A stretch of DNA of 64,000 nucleotides from Calditrichia bacterium (GCA_020635015.1 JACKAP010000008.1:185281-249280); one strand, 5' to 3'. Positions 51,423-59,628 are shown, numbered from the stretch's first letter. A program made the numbers and translations. The notes: generated from the letters alone by a model not told the origin.

Positions 51423-51722
51423 ATGAACGAGCAACCGCAAGACCCTCCGAATGACACCCTCTACCTCTGCGTCTTTGGCGCCCTCGATGATCAATTCTCG
51501 GACAATCTCCAGAAGCAGCTCGACGGGCTGTTCCGGGAAAATTTCGACGAGGTTGTATTCAACCTGTCCAACGTGACTGCCTTCAAGGACGCCTCGATGC
51601 GCTATTTCATCGAATTCTGTCGCAAGGTGCGTGAAAAAGGCAAAAACGTGCGCGTCGACGGCTGCAACGATTATATCCTGCGCCTGTTCCGCCGGCTGAA
51701 GCTGGATATCTCGGTGCAGTAG
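51423..51722 (+). CDS. STAS-domain protein (anti-sigma-factor antagonist-like)
   Basis: A 99-residue single STAS domain. VVFNLSNVTAFKDASMRYFIEF has the conserved Asp-Ala-Ser with a serine in the position phosphorylated in SpoIIAA-type proteins, and GKNVRVDGCNDYILRLFRRL is the following helix. No kinase or sigma factor lies beside it. Confidence 0.85.
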   Translation: MNEQPQDPPNDTLYLCVFGALDDQFSDNLQKQLDGLFRENFDEVVFNLSNVTAFKDASMRYFIEFCRKVREKGKNVRVDGCNDYILRLFRRLKLDISVQ

Positions 51723-52225
51723 TTTTTTTCTGAAAAGATTGTCCACGGATTAACACGGATTGTTCTGAACTATTCTTTGCATGGGATAAAATTGAACTTT
51801 TTTATCTTACGCGAAGACGCCAAGTCCGCAAAGATGATTTCAATAATGTAAACACTTTGCGTTCTTTGCGGCTTTGCGTGGAAATTAAGGTTTGTAACTG
51901 TGTGCATTGTACTCAGTGAAAATCCGTGAAAATCCGTGGACCATAAAAGCGCATGCCATTTTATCAAACCATTTCATCCTCACATCAAACAGAATTTTCT
52001 TTTATCAAAAAAGGCACGGATCACTTTTTCCGCCCGATTATGTTTATACAATAGGGGAACGGATGCTGCGGTTGGTTGGATGGATGGTTGATGGGAAAAC
52101 AAGTCGGAAACCCATTAACCCATACACCCATCAACCCATTAACGCAAATCCGGCGATTATTATTGGAATCGGAAAGACTAAATGTTATAATTGAAACTTT
52201 CTTGGGTAAAAAGGATTTCTGACAA
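51723..52225. repeat. Intergenic region with nested repeats
   Basis: About 500 bases without a gene. ccacggattaacacggatt (51741-51759) pairs with aatccgtg and aaatccgtgga at 51917-51943; inside it tacgcgaagacgccaagtccgc (51807-51830) pairs with tgcggctttgcgtgg (51868-51884). 52109-52143 holds octamers (acccatta type). AT-rich elsewhere. Confidence 0.65.
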
Positions 52226-53260
52226 ATGAATGAACCATTGAAAATCGGTATTATCGGGCTGGGGAAGATGGGCGGCATTCGCGCGGCAACGGTGCGGCAG
52301 CATGACGACACGGTGCTGATTTCCGGCACCGATCCCAATCCGCCGAAAAAAGGGTTTAACGATATGAAAATCCTCCCGGATTACCGGGCGGTGATCGAGT
52401 CCGGGGTCGATGCGGTGTTTGTCTGCACGCCCAACCGTTTTATTCCCGAGGTGGTGATCGCCGCCCTGGATGCCGGCAAGCATGTGTTCTGCGAAAAACC
52501 CCCTGGCCGCAATATGGCGGATATCGAGCGCATCATGGCGGCGGAAAAACGTAATCCCGGCCTGGTGTTGAAGGTGGGATTCAATCACCGCTATCACTAC
52601 GGCATCATGGAGGCGAAGAAGATCGTTGATAGCGGTAAGTATGGTAAAATTTTGTGGATGCGCGGGGTCTACGGCAAGGCGGAAGGCTCCGGCAAGCCCG
52701 GCGAATGGCGTAACAGCCCGGCGCTGGCCGGGGGCGGCATCCTGTTCGACCAGGGCATTCACATGCTCGATCTCTTCCGTCATTTCAATGGCGAGTTTAA
52801 TGAGATCAAGAGCATGTGCACTACCGCTTTCTGGGATTTCCCGCTGGAAGACAATGCCTTCGCCCTGCTGCGCGATGAAAATGGGCGCATCGCTATGCTG
52901 CACAGCTCGTTCACTCAATGGAAGCACCGCTTTACTCTGGAAATCTTTATGGAGGACGGTTACGTGATTGTCGACGGCATGCCCTCTTCCACCCGCAGCT
53001 ACCGCGACGAGTGGATCATCGAAGGCCGCAAGCATACCGGCTTCGCGATCGGCAATCCTCCGGAGCAGGCCACCTTCTGCAATACCGACCCCTCCTGGGA
53101 AAAGGAGCTGGAGGAGTTCGTCGATTGCATCCGCCACGATCGGCCGGTGCAGAACGGCACCTCGCGCGATGCCTACGAAACCATGCGCCTGGTCTTCGGG
53201 ATCTACGATGCCGATGAGAGTTTCCGCGAGCGCGCCGCTGCCGTGTTACGTGAAGCATAA
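52226..53260 (+). CDS. Gfo/Idh/MocA-family NAD(P)-dependent oxidoreductase
   Basis: A 344-residue sugar or cyclitol dehydrogenase. Rossmann motif IGIIGLGKMGGIRA (residues 7-20), the catalytic-Lys motif KHVFCEKPPGRN (Lys in EKP) and the substrate domain with HRYHYGIMEAKKI. GGILFDQGIHMLDLFRHF carries the conserved Asp and His. It is the first of two coupled genes: the next begins 9 bases after its stop. Confidence 0.92.
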   Translation: MNEPLKIGIIGLGKMGGIRAATVRQHDDTVLISGTDPNPPKKGFNDMKILPDYRAVIESGVDAVFVCTPNRFIPEVVIAALDAGKHVFCEKPPGRNMADIERIMAAEKRNPGLVLKVGFNHRYHYGIMEAKKIVDSGKYGKILWMRGVYGKAEGSGKPGEWRNSPALAGGGILFDQGIHMLDLFRHFNGEFNEIKSMCTTAFWDFPLEDNAFALLRDENGRIAMLHSSFTQWKHRFTLEIFMEDGYVIVDGMPSSTRSYRDEWIIEGRKHTGFAIGNPPEQATFCNTDPSWEKELEEFVDCIRHDRPVQNGTSRDAYETMRLVFGIYDADESFRERAAAVLREA

Positions 53261-53269
53261 GGAGCTTTA

Positions 53270-54226
53270 ATGAAAAATAGTACCCCAATCGCGGTTACCT
53301 CCCGTTCTTTTTCCCTTCACCCGGTGCTGCGGGAGGAATTGCTGGACCGCTACGATAATGTTCGCTTCAATGATGAGGGGCTGGCCCTGAAAGGCGAAGC
53401 CCTGATCGATTTTGCCCGCGGGCGGCGCAAGCTGATCACTGCCCTGGAGCGGATCGATGAGACGTTTCTGGCTGCCCTGCCGGAACTGGAGGTGGTCAGC
53501 AAATACGGCGTGGGTACCGATATGCTCGACAAGGCGGCGCTGATCCGCCATGGCATCCGCCTGGGCTGGACCGGCGGGGTCAACAAGCGCTCGGTGACCG
53601 AACTGGCCCTGTCTTTTATGATTTCGCTGCTGCACCTGGTGCCCCAGACCAGCCTGGAGGTGCGCGAAGGGGGATGGAAGAATCGCAAGGGACGGCAATT
53701 ATCCGGGCGCACCGTCGGCATTGTCGGCTGCGGAAATATCGGCAAGGACTTGACGCCGATCCTGCGTGCGTTCGGCTGCACGGTGCTGGCGCATGATATC
53801 CTGGATTTTCCGGAGTTTTACGCCGCCCACCAGGTGACCCCGCTGGGACTTGAAGCATTGCTGCGCCGCGCCGATGTGGTCACGCTGCATCTGCCGCTCG
53901 ACGACAGCACCCGCAACATCCTCAGCGCCGAACGTCTGGCGCTGCTTAAGCCGGAGGCGGTGCTGATCAATACCGCCCGGGGAGGATTGGTGGATGAAGC
54001 GGCGCTGAAGCGTATGCTGATCGAAGGCCGGCTTTCCGCCGCCGGTTTTGACGTTTTTGCTACCGAACCGCCGGAAGATCTGGATTTGCTGCAACTGCCC
54101 AATTTCCTTGCTACCCCGCATATCGGCGGCAGCTCGGAAGAGGCTATCCTGGCGATGGGCCGTGCCGCCATCCGGGGTTTAGACGAAAATGCCATTCCCA
54201 CCGCCGACTATCCCCCGGCGGGATAG
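53270..54226 (+). CDS. D-2-hydroxyacid dehydrogenase (SerA-like)
   Basis: A 318-residue NAD-dependent enzyme interconverting a 2-ketoacid and a D-2-hydroxyacid. VVSKYGVGTDMLDKAAL, dinucleotide motif TVGIVGCGNIGKDL (about 147-160), catalytic Arg in INTARGGLVDEAAL, a Glu in ATEPPEDLDL and the His in TPHIGGSSEEA. Strong AAGGAG upstream. No regulatory ACT domain, so it is not necessarily the serine biosynthesis enzyme. A second relative is at 57001-57969. Confidence 0.93.
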   Translation: MKNSTPIAVTSRSFSLHPVLREELLDRYDNVRFNDEGLALKGEALIDFARGRRKLITALERIDETFLAALPELEVVSKYGVGTDMLDKAALIRHGIRLGWTGGVNKRSVTELALSFMISLLHLVPQTSLEVREGGWKNRKGRQLSGRTVGIVGCGNIGKDLTPILRAFGCTVLAHDILDFPEFYAAHQVTPLGLEALLRRADVVTLHLPLDDSTRNILSAERLALLKPEAVLINTARGGLVDEAALKRMLIEGRLSAAGFDVFATEPPEDLDLLQLPNFLATPHIGGSSEEAILAMGRAAIRGLDENAIPTADYPPAG

Positions 54227-54274
54227 ACGGATAGGAATGTTCAGCGAGTTGTTTACGATAAATCAAGCTTTTCA

Positions 54275-54329
54275 AGTGGTAGTAGCAGTGGCAGTGACAG
54301 GAAGTTGACTGCCACTGCCACTGCCACTC
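54275..54329. repeat. Hexamer-arm hairpin (GTGGCA / TGCCAC)
   Basis: agtggtagtagcagtggcagt (54275-54295) against actgccactgccactgccact (54309-54329), two mismatches, 13-base loop. Same design as the heptamer hairpins but with period 6. Confidence 0.8.
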
Positions 54330-54346
54330 ATCAAGGAGCCAGGATA

Positions 54347-55027
54347 ATGATTGAAAAAAGAGATTTTCCCACTATGATAGACGCCGCCCATGCCCTGGCC
54401 GACGAACTGGCCGCTGCGCTCCGGGAAGGCATCGAAACCTGGGGTCGGGGGCTGTTGGCGGTTTCCGGGGGGCGTACCCCGCGCCATGTGTTCGAACGGC
54501 TGCGGGAACTGGAAGTGGATTGGTCGAAAGTGACGGTGACGCTGATCGACGAACGCTGGGTGGCGCCGGATCATCCCGAGAGCAATGAGTTGCTGGTGCG
54601 CACTCATCTGCTGCAAGGAGCTGCCGTTGCAGCGGAATTTGTGCCGCTCTATGGCGGAGAAGATACGCCTCAGACCGGGCAGGCCGCCTGCGAAGCACGG
54701 ATGCAGACGCTGCAATTGCCCTTTGATGCGGTTTATCTCGGGATGGGAGACGACGGCCATATTGCCTCGCTCTTTCCAGGCGATCCGGCGGTAGAAGTGC
54801 GTGCGGGCCGTTGCGTGGCAGTGGCGCCGAGCGGCTCCCGCCTGCCGCGGATGAGCCTTACCGCCCCGACGCTGCTCGAAGCCGGCAAGGTATTTTTGCT
54901 GTTCAATGGCGCGGATAAGCATGCCAAATACGCCGCCGCCCGCCAGCCCGGTTCGCCCGCCGAAATTCCCTTGCGCCTGGTGCTCGCGCAGAACCGTACT
55001 CCGGTTATCGTGCTCAGCGCACCTTGA
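54347..55027 (+). CDS. pgl: 6-phosphogluconolactonase (DevB/Pgl type)
   Basis: A 226-residue sugar-phosphate lactonase. GLLAVSGGRTPRHVFERLRE, VTLIDERWVAPDHPESNE and AVYLGMGDDGHIASLFPG are the family motifs with the catalytic His. Start at 54347 follows AGGATA; an upstream frame is repeat DNA. No glucose-6-phosphate dehydrogenase or gluconate dehydrogenase gene accompanies it here, so it may hydrolyse the lactone formed by the Gfo/Idh/MocA enzyme. Confidence 0.93.
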   Translation: MIEKRDFPTMIDAAHALADELAAALREGIETWGRGLLAVSGGRTPRHVFERLRELEVDWSKVTVTLIDERWVAPDHPESNELLVRTHLLQGAAVAAEFVPLYGGEDTPQTGQAACEARMQTLQLPFDAVYLGMGDDGHIASLFPGDPAVEVRAGRCVAVAPSGSRLPRMSLTAPTLLEAGKVFLLFNGADKHAKYAAARQPGSPAEIPLRLVLAQNRTPVIVLSAP

Positions 55028-55056
55028 CGTCGGGGTTCCGGTAATTGATAACGCTT

Positions 55057-55195
55057 GCTTGGGGCAAGGCGCATGGGGCAAGGGGCATGGCGCCGTAATG
55101 TAAAAGCGCATGTTCCGATACCAGCACTGTAATACACCATGCCCCATGCATCAACAACTAACAACTGACAACTGACAACTGAAAACTGACAACTA
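55057..55195 (-). repeat. Hairpin element, copy 4 (inverted), plus AACTGAC heptamers
   Basis: 55057-55149 carries the same core as copies 1-3 in reverse orientation (ggcgccgtaatgtaaaagcg to ccagcactgtaatacacc) with heptamer arms. 55155-55195 is six units of aactgac/aactaac, the complement of 7966-8010, directly before the start region of the aldolase gene. Confidence 0.85.
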
Positions 55196-55207
55196 AGGAG
55201 AATTTCC

Positions 55208-55993
55208 ATGCGCAAAAACACACTCAAAGAAATCTGGGCCCGCGGCGAGGCGGTGATCAACGGCTGGTGCTCCATTCCCAGCTCTTTTTCCGCCGAGATC
55301 ATGGCCCACCAGGGCTTCGATTCGATCACCATCGACACCCAGCACGGGCTGGTGGAATACCAGACGGCGGTGACCATGCTGCAGGCGATCTCCACCACGC
55401 CGGTGATCCCGCTGATCCGGGTGCCCTGGAACGAGCCGGGACGGCTGATGAAGATGCTCGATGCCGGGGCCTACGGGGTGATCTGCCCGATGATCAACAC
55501 CCCGGAAGATGCGGAAGCGCTGGTGGGGGCCTGCAAGTATCCCCCCCGCGGATACCGCAGCTTCGGGCCCATCCGCGCCAAATATTACGGTGGGGGCAGC
55601 AGCCACGGCGGCGGCGACTATCACCAGTTTGCCGATGAGGAGACTCTGGTAATTCCCCAGATCGAAACCCGCGAGGCGATCAAAAATCTCGATGCGATCC
55701 TGGAAGTGCCGGGAATCGGGGCAATCTATATTGGTCCCTCGGACCTCTCCATGGCCCTGGGCAAGGAGCCGCGCAAAGGGCAGAGCGATCCGGAAGTCGT
55801 GGAAGCGCGGCAGCATATCCTGGCCACTGCCAAACGCCACGGCATCCCGGCCGGGATTCACACCAATTCTACCGCTGTATCGGTCGCTATGATAAAGGAA
55901 GGTTTCCAGTTTGTCTCGATCCAGAGCGATGACCGTTTCCTGATGGCCAAAGCGAAAGAAGAAGTAGCGGCGGTGCGGGAAGGGATTAAATAG
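55208..55993 (+). CDS. HpcH/HpaI-family aldolase
   Basis: A 261-residue class II, metal-dependent aldolase that cleaves 2-keto-3-deoxy-aldonate-like acids to pyruvate and an aldehyde. Substrate and metal residues lie in SITIDTQHGLVEY, ICPMINTPEDAEAL, PRGYRSFGPIRAKYYGG and IYIGPSDLSMALG. AAGGAGAA lies before the start. The nearby lactonase and sugar dehydrogenase fit a sugar-acid degradation route. Confidence 0.92.
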   Translation: MRKNTLKEIWARGEAVINGWCSIPSSFSAEIMAHQGFDSITIDTQHGLVEYQTAVTMLQAISTTPVIPLIRVPWNEPGRLMKMLDAGAYGVICPMINTPEDAEALVGACKYPPRGYRSFGPIRAKYYGGGSSHGGGDYHQFADEETLVIPQIETREAIKNLDAILEVPGIGAIYIGPSDLSMALGKEPRKGQSDPEVVEARQHILATAKRHGIPAGIHTNSTAVSVAMIKEGFQFVSIQSDDRFLMAKAKEEVAAVREGIK

Positions 55994-56107
55994 CAAAGGG
56001 CAAAGGGCAAAGGGCAAAGGGCAAAGGGCAAAGGGCAAAGGGCAAAGGGCAAAGGGCAAAGGGCAAAGGGCAAAGGGCAAAGGGCAAAGGGCAAAGGGCA
56101 AAGGGCT
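55994..56107. repeat. Heptamer array GCAAAGG, about 16 units
   Basis: Starts one base after the TAG of the aldolase gene and repeats aaagggc without change to 56107. 56158-56197 is a further array of about five ccctccg units before the isomerase gene. Confidence 0.9.
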
Positions 56108-56232
56108 AAGAAAATTCAGAGAAGTATTGCTGTCAAGTGTTTTATTATCAATCTTTCTCCGCCCTCCGCCCTCCGCCCTCCGCCCTCCGCCCTCCGCAAA
56201 TCAGTTAAAAAAACCACAGAAAGAACACATCC

Positions 56233-56853
56233 ATGACATTCCCAGACAACAAATTCAGTAATGCCGGCAGTTATGCCCGGGCTTATTTTGAAAAATTTCA
56301 GGATGCAGTGGAGACGATCGATTGGGAGAAGCTGCAGCAGGCGGCGGATATCCTGACTAAGGTCTACCGTGACGGAGGGATGGTCTACTCCTGCGGCAAC
56401 GGGGGATCGGCGGCGATCGCCAATCACCTGGTGTGCGACCACTGCAAACTGGTGCAGACCGACACACAACTGACCCCGCGGGTGGTATCGCTCAGCGCTA
56501 CGGTGGAGATCATCACCGCCATCGGCAATGATATTTCCTATGACGAGATCTTCCTCTATCAGCTCCGTTCCCTGGCCCGCCCCGGCGATGCGCTGATCAC
56601 CATCAGCTCTTCCGGCGATTCGGAAAACATCGTGCGCGCTGCCAAGTGGGCGAAGGAGAACGGCCTGTCGGTGATCTCCATGACCGGCTTCTCGGGCGGG
56701 CGCTCGGCAAAGATCGCCGACGTCAACCTGCACGTCACCGCCGACAATTACGGGGTGATCGAGGACGCCCACCAGTCATTGATGCACATCCTGGCCCAGT
56801 ACGTGCGCCAGGCGCATATGGATGAGGCGGTGATTAAGCAGCGGAAGTTCTGA
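56233..56853 (+). CDS. SIS-domain sugar-phosphate isomerase (GmhA-like)
   Basis: A 206-residue phosphosugar isomerase. VYSCGNGGSAAIANHLVCDH is the sugar-phosphate loop and ALITISSSGDSENIVRAAKW the second site; GFSGGRSAKIADVNLHV and VIEDAHQSLMHIL are as in GmhA, which makes D-glycero-heptose 7-phosphate from sedoheptulose 7-phosphate. No other heptose gene (hldE, gmhB) is here, so the substrate may differ. Confidence 0.9.
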   Translation: MTFPDNKFSNAGSYARAYFEKFQDAVETIDWEKLQQAADILTKVYRDGGMVYSCGNGGSAAIANHLVCDHCKLVQTDTQLTPRVVSLSATVEIITAIGNDISYDEIFLYQLRSLARPGDALITISSSGDSENIVRAAKWAKENGLSVISMTGFSGGRSAKIADVNLHVTADNYGVIEDAHQSLMHILAQYVRQAHMDEAVIKQRKF

Positions 56854-56861
56854 TATCTTTT

Positions 56862-57000
56862 GCTGAGGGCTGAGGGCTGAGGGCTGAGGGCAAAAAATAA
56901 ACCTCAGCTTGCATCTGGTTACAAGAACAATTTTTTTTCTTCGCTCTTCGCTCTTCGCTCTTCGCTCTTCGCTCTTCGCTCTTCGCTCTTCGCTCTTCGC
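56862..57000. repeat. Heptamer arrays TGAGGGC and TTCGCTC
   Basis: 56863-56892 has about four gagggct units 10 bases after the isomerase stop; 56938-57002 has about nine ttcgctc units that run into the stop codon (57001-57003) of the minus-strand dehydrogenase. Confidence 0.9.
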
Positions 57001-57969
57001 TCAAAATCCCGGATTCACCAGCGAACCTTTATCCACCGGCGCGCCGGTCAGCACTGCTAGTACATTTTTGACCGAATCCATCCCCATATTTTTGGCTGAA
57101 TTATCCGAGACCCCGCCCACGTGGGTAGTAAAAATGATATTGTCGAGCTTGAACAGCGGATGATCCACTGCCGGGGGCTCGTTTTCGAATACATCCAGCG
57201 CCGCGCCGCGGATGCGCCGTTCCTGCAAGGCCTGGAAAAGATCGCCTTCGTTGACAATCCCGCCCCGCGAGGTGTTGATGATCAGCACCCCCGGCTTCAT
57301 CTGGTCGATGGTCTCGCGGTTGATCAGGTTACGGGTTGCCGCGTTCAGCGGGCAGTGCAGGCTGATGATGTCCGCTTCGGGGAATATCGCCGCGGCATGA
57401 TCGACCTTGCGGATGTAACCGGGCAGTTTCTCCGCAGTGCGGGAGGGATGGTACACCAGCACCTGCATCCGGAACGGTGCAACCAGCTCTGTCAGCCGCC
57501 GCCCGCTGTTGCCGAAGCCGATGATCCCCAGGGTCTTTCCGAACAACTCCAGCCCGTCGAAATTTTTCTTGTCGAACACCCCATTGCGAATGCGTTGATC
57601 CTGCTGAGGAATTTTCCGCGCCAGCGCCAGGATCAGAGCCAGAGTATGTTCGGCCAGCGATTCGAAGTTCGCCCGCGGGGTGTAAAGCACCGGGATGCCC
57701 CGCTCACTGGCGGCGGCGATGTCGATATTGTCGGTGCCGACCCCGTGCTTGCAAACTACCTGCAGGCTTTCCGCCGCATCCAGCACTTCTGCAGTAATCT
57801 TCCCCTGGCGCACGATGATCCCGTGGGGGTTGAAGGCTTTGAACTTCCGGGCGAGGTCCTCCGGGGAGTCTTTGGGATCGCCCACCTCAAACACGCAATC
57901 GTTTTCCCGCAAAAACTGCTGCGCTTCCTTCGCGATTCCCGAGCCGGTGATGAAAATGCGGTACCGCAT
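57001..57969 (-). CDS. D-2-hydroxyacid dehydrogenase, second copy
   Basis: A 322-residue NAD-dependent enzyme related to the one at 53270. VVCKHGVGTDNIDIAAA, TLGIIGFGNSGRRLTEL (nucleotide loop), catalytic Arg in INTSRGGIVNEGDL and His in FTTHVGGVSDNSA. GAGGAG stands seven bases before the ATG. The two enzymes differ clearly (LGWTGGVNKRS against VLYTPRANFES), so they are not a recent duplication. Convergent with the SIS gene. Confidence 0.92.
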   Translation of the reverse strand: MRYRIFITGSGIAKEAQQFLRENDCVFEVGDPKDSPEDLARKFKAFNPHGIIVRQGKITAEVLDAAESLQVVCKHGVGTDNIDIAAASERGIPVLYTPRANFESLAEHTLALILALARKIPQQDQRIRNGVFDKKNFDGLELFGKTLGIIGFGNSGRRLTELVAPFRMQVLVYHPSRTAEKLPGYIRKVDHAAAIFPEADIISLHCPLNAATRNLINRETIDQMKPGVLIINTSRGGIVNEGDLFQALQERRIRGAALDVFENEPPAVDHPLFKLDNIIFTTHVGGVSDNSAKNMGMDSVKNVLAVLTGAPVDKGSLVNPGF

Positions 57970-58236
57970 GTAATACTCCTCATGTATTAGATTATTGATG
58001 TGATGCTGTTTTTGTTAATGGGTTAATGGGTTAATGGGTAAAAACGGACGTAGGGTAGGGTCGCGACCCTGCCCTACATGCGCTTCCTCAAATTGCCCAT
58101 CAACCCATCCACCCATTAACCGCAAAAATAACATCAAATTCAACATTTTTGTTATCCGGCCGCACATTTAACTGCGGCTTGTGTGTTTGTCCTGCGGTGA
58201 TTATCTTGCATCCGGATTCATGGGAGTTTGCAACTG
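57970..58236. repeat. Octamer hairpin with GTAGGG palindrome core
   Basis: gggttaat units (58018-58038) and acccatcc/acccatta units (58096-58119) are inverted arms; the core 58050-58076 is a GTAGGGTAGGG-TCGCGA palindrome with one mismatch, nearly identical to 18-65. Confidence 0.85.
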
Positions 58237-59205
58237 ATGGGACATCATCTCGAAGCGTTCATCGCCCGGCTGGAAGTTCTACAGGAGGGCCTGAAATATC
58301 CCGGCGCCGCGCCGGTGATCCCGCTGGCGCAAGGATTCGGCTTGCTACCGCTTACCGACGCGCTGGAAAAAGCCCTGGGAGATGGGGGAGTCTCCGAAAA
58401 TCCCTATGCGGAATTCTGGCGGCTGAGTGCCCCGCTGGCCGGGCTAGGGAAGGAAATCTCAGAAGCCGGCAGGGTCGCCTATGTCGAGACCGATTACTTC
58501 GGGGGTAGCGGTAACCAGGCGGCGATACTCTGGGAGGCTGGGGAGGTGATCGGGCCGCCTTACCAGGCACGGATCGGTGCGATCAACCAGGTGCTGGCCC
58601 GAATGGGCATCGATAAAGGTGATGCTACCGATCGCTTCGAGGCACTGGGGCTCGACCGTTTTCGCAGTAATGCGGAGTGGATTGAATCAGCGCAGGAAAG
58701 TGTTCCGGATGTTTCCCCGGAAGTGGAGCAGATCGCTGCCGTCGCTCCTGAAACCCCGGCAAAAAATCCCATCCTTCCGCCCACTTACTGGATGGGGGCC
58801 ATCATTGCCATGCTGGCACTGCACTATTTTCTACCGGTCATCGAAATGATCGACGTTCCCTGGAATTGGGTTGGGATTTTCCCGATCCTCGCCGGGCTGA
58901 TGCTGAATTTGTCGGCAGACCGGGCGTTCAAAGTAGCCAGGACCACCGTAAAGCCGTTTCAAACCTCGACCGCACTGGTGACCGGCGGGGTGTTCCGCAT
59001 CAGCCGGCATCCGATGTATCTCGGGATGGCGCTGAGCCTGCTGGGGCTGGCGCTGCTGCTCGGCTCCCTTTTTCCTTTCCTGGTGGTACTCGTTTTCTCC
59101 CTGATTATGGAATACGTCTTTATTCGTACAGAAGAAAAAATGCTGCGGGAAACTTTTGGGGAAGCGTATGCGGCTTATGCGGATCGGGTTCGTAAATGGA
59201 TTTAA
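58237..59205 (+). CDS. Fusion of unknown N-terminal domain with ICMT-type membrane methyltransferase
   Basis: Residues 1-150 are a soluble domain with VAYVETDYFGGSGNQAAILW, IGAINQVLARMGIDKGDATD and FEALGLDRFRSNAEWI. After a Pro-rich linker (about 165-190) come membrane segments at 195-212, 218-236 and 268-295 with VTGGVFRISRHPMYLGMALS and EEKMLRETFGEAYAAYADRV, the phosphatidylethanolamine/isoprenylcysteine methyltransferase signature. It probably methylates a small lipid or thiol. An upstream TTG at 58228 is less likely as start. Confidence 0.8.
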   Translation: MGHHLEAFIARLEVLQEGLKYPGAAPVIPLAQGFGLLPLTDALEKALGDGGVSENPYAEFWRLSAPLAGLGKEISEAGRVAYVETDYFGGSGNQAAILWEAGEVIGPPYQARIGAINQVLARMGIDKGDATDRFEALGLDRFRSNAEWIESAQESVPDVSPEVEQIAAVAPETPAKNPILPPTYWMGAIIAMLALHYFLPVIEMIDVPWNWVGIFPILAGLMLNLSADRAFKVARTTVKPFQTSTALVTGGVFRISRHPMYLGMALSLLGLALLLGSLFPFLVVLVFSLIMEYVFIRTEEKMLRETFGEAYAAYADRVRKWI

Positions 59206-59245
59206 TAAAACATCATATCTTTGCCATGATCCTCAGGTGCTTATC

Positions 59246-59592
59246 ATGAATAAATACGCACTGATTATCGGGAACTCCAGCGGCATCGGCCTGGGGATTA
59301 CGGAGGCGCTGCTCCGTTTAGGATGGCGCGCCGAGGGCATCTCCCGCAGCCAATCTCCGCTGGAAGAAGCACGCTACCGCCATGTTCAAGCCGGGGTGCA
59401 GGAAGAGCGTTTATCGGGCTTTCCAGCCTGGCGGATGAGATGATCTCAGCAGAGGCGCCCAGTTACCATGCGGCGAAGGCCGGCTTTTCCAATTATCTCG
59501 AAGGACTTGCCCTCGCCCTGAAGCCGAGCGGGGTGCGGGTCACCAATCTGCGTTTCGGGTTCGTCGACACCAAAATGGCCAAAGGGCTGTGA
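59246..59592 (+). pseudogene. Broken SDR oxidoreductase gene
   Basis: [20 protein letters not shown] has the SDR cofactor loop, but the frame fails after [12 protein letters not shown]; the second part continues in another frame at 59401 with [20 protein letters not shown] and [20 protein letters not shown], then ends at KMAKGL. About 100 internal residues including the structural Asn motif, and the C-terminal part, are missing compared with intact relatives. Both an internal deletion and a frameshift are needed. Confidence 0.78.
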
Positions 59593-59628
59593 AATCTGTG
59601 TGCAATCTATTAACTGTTCAGGAGAATC

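Noticed and set aside
55858..56101. Minus-strand frames of repeated PFALCPL
   Set aside because: Product of translating the GCAAAGG array.
56233..56853. Full ADP-heptose biosynthesis locus
   Set aside because: Only a GmhA-like isomerase is present; hldE, gmhB and hldD are absent.
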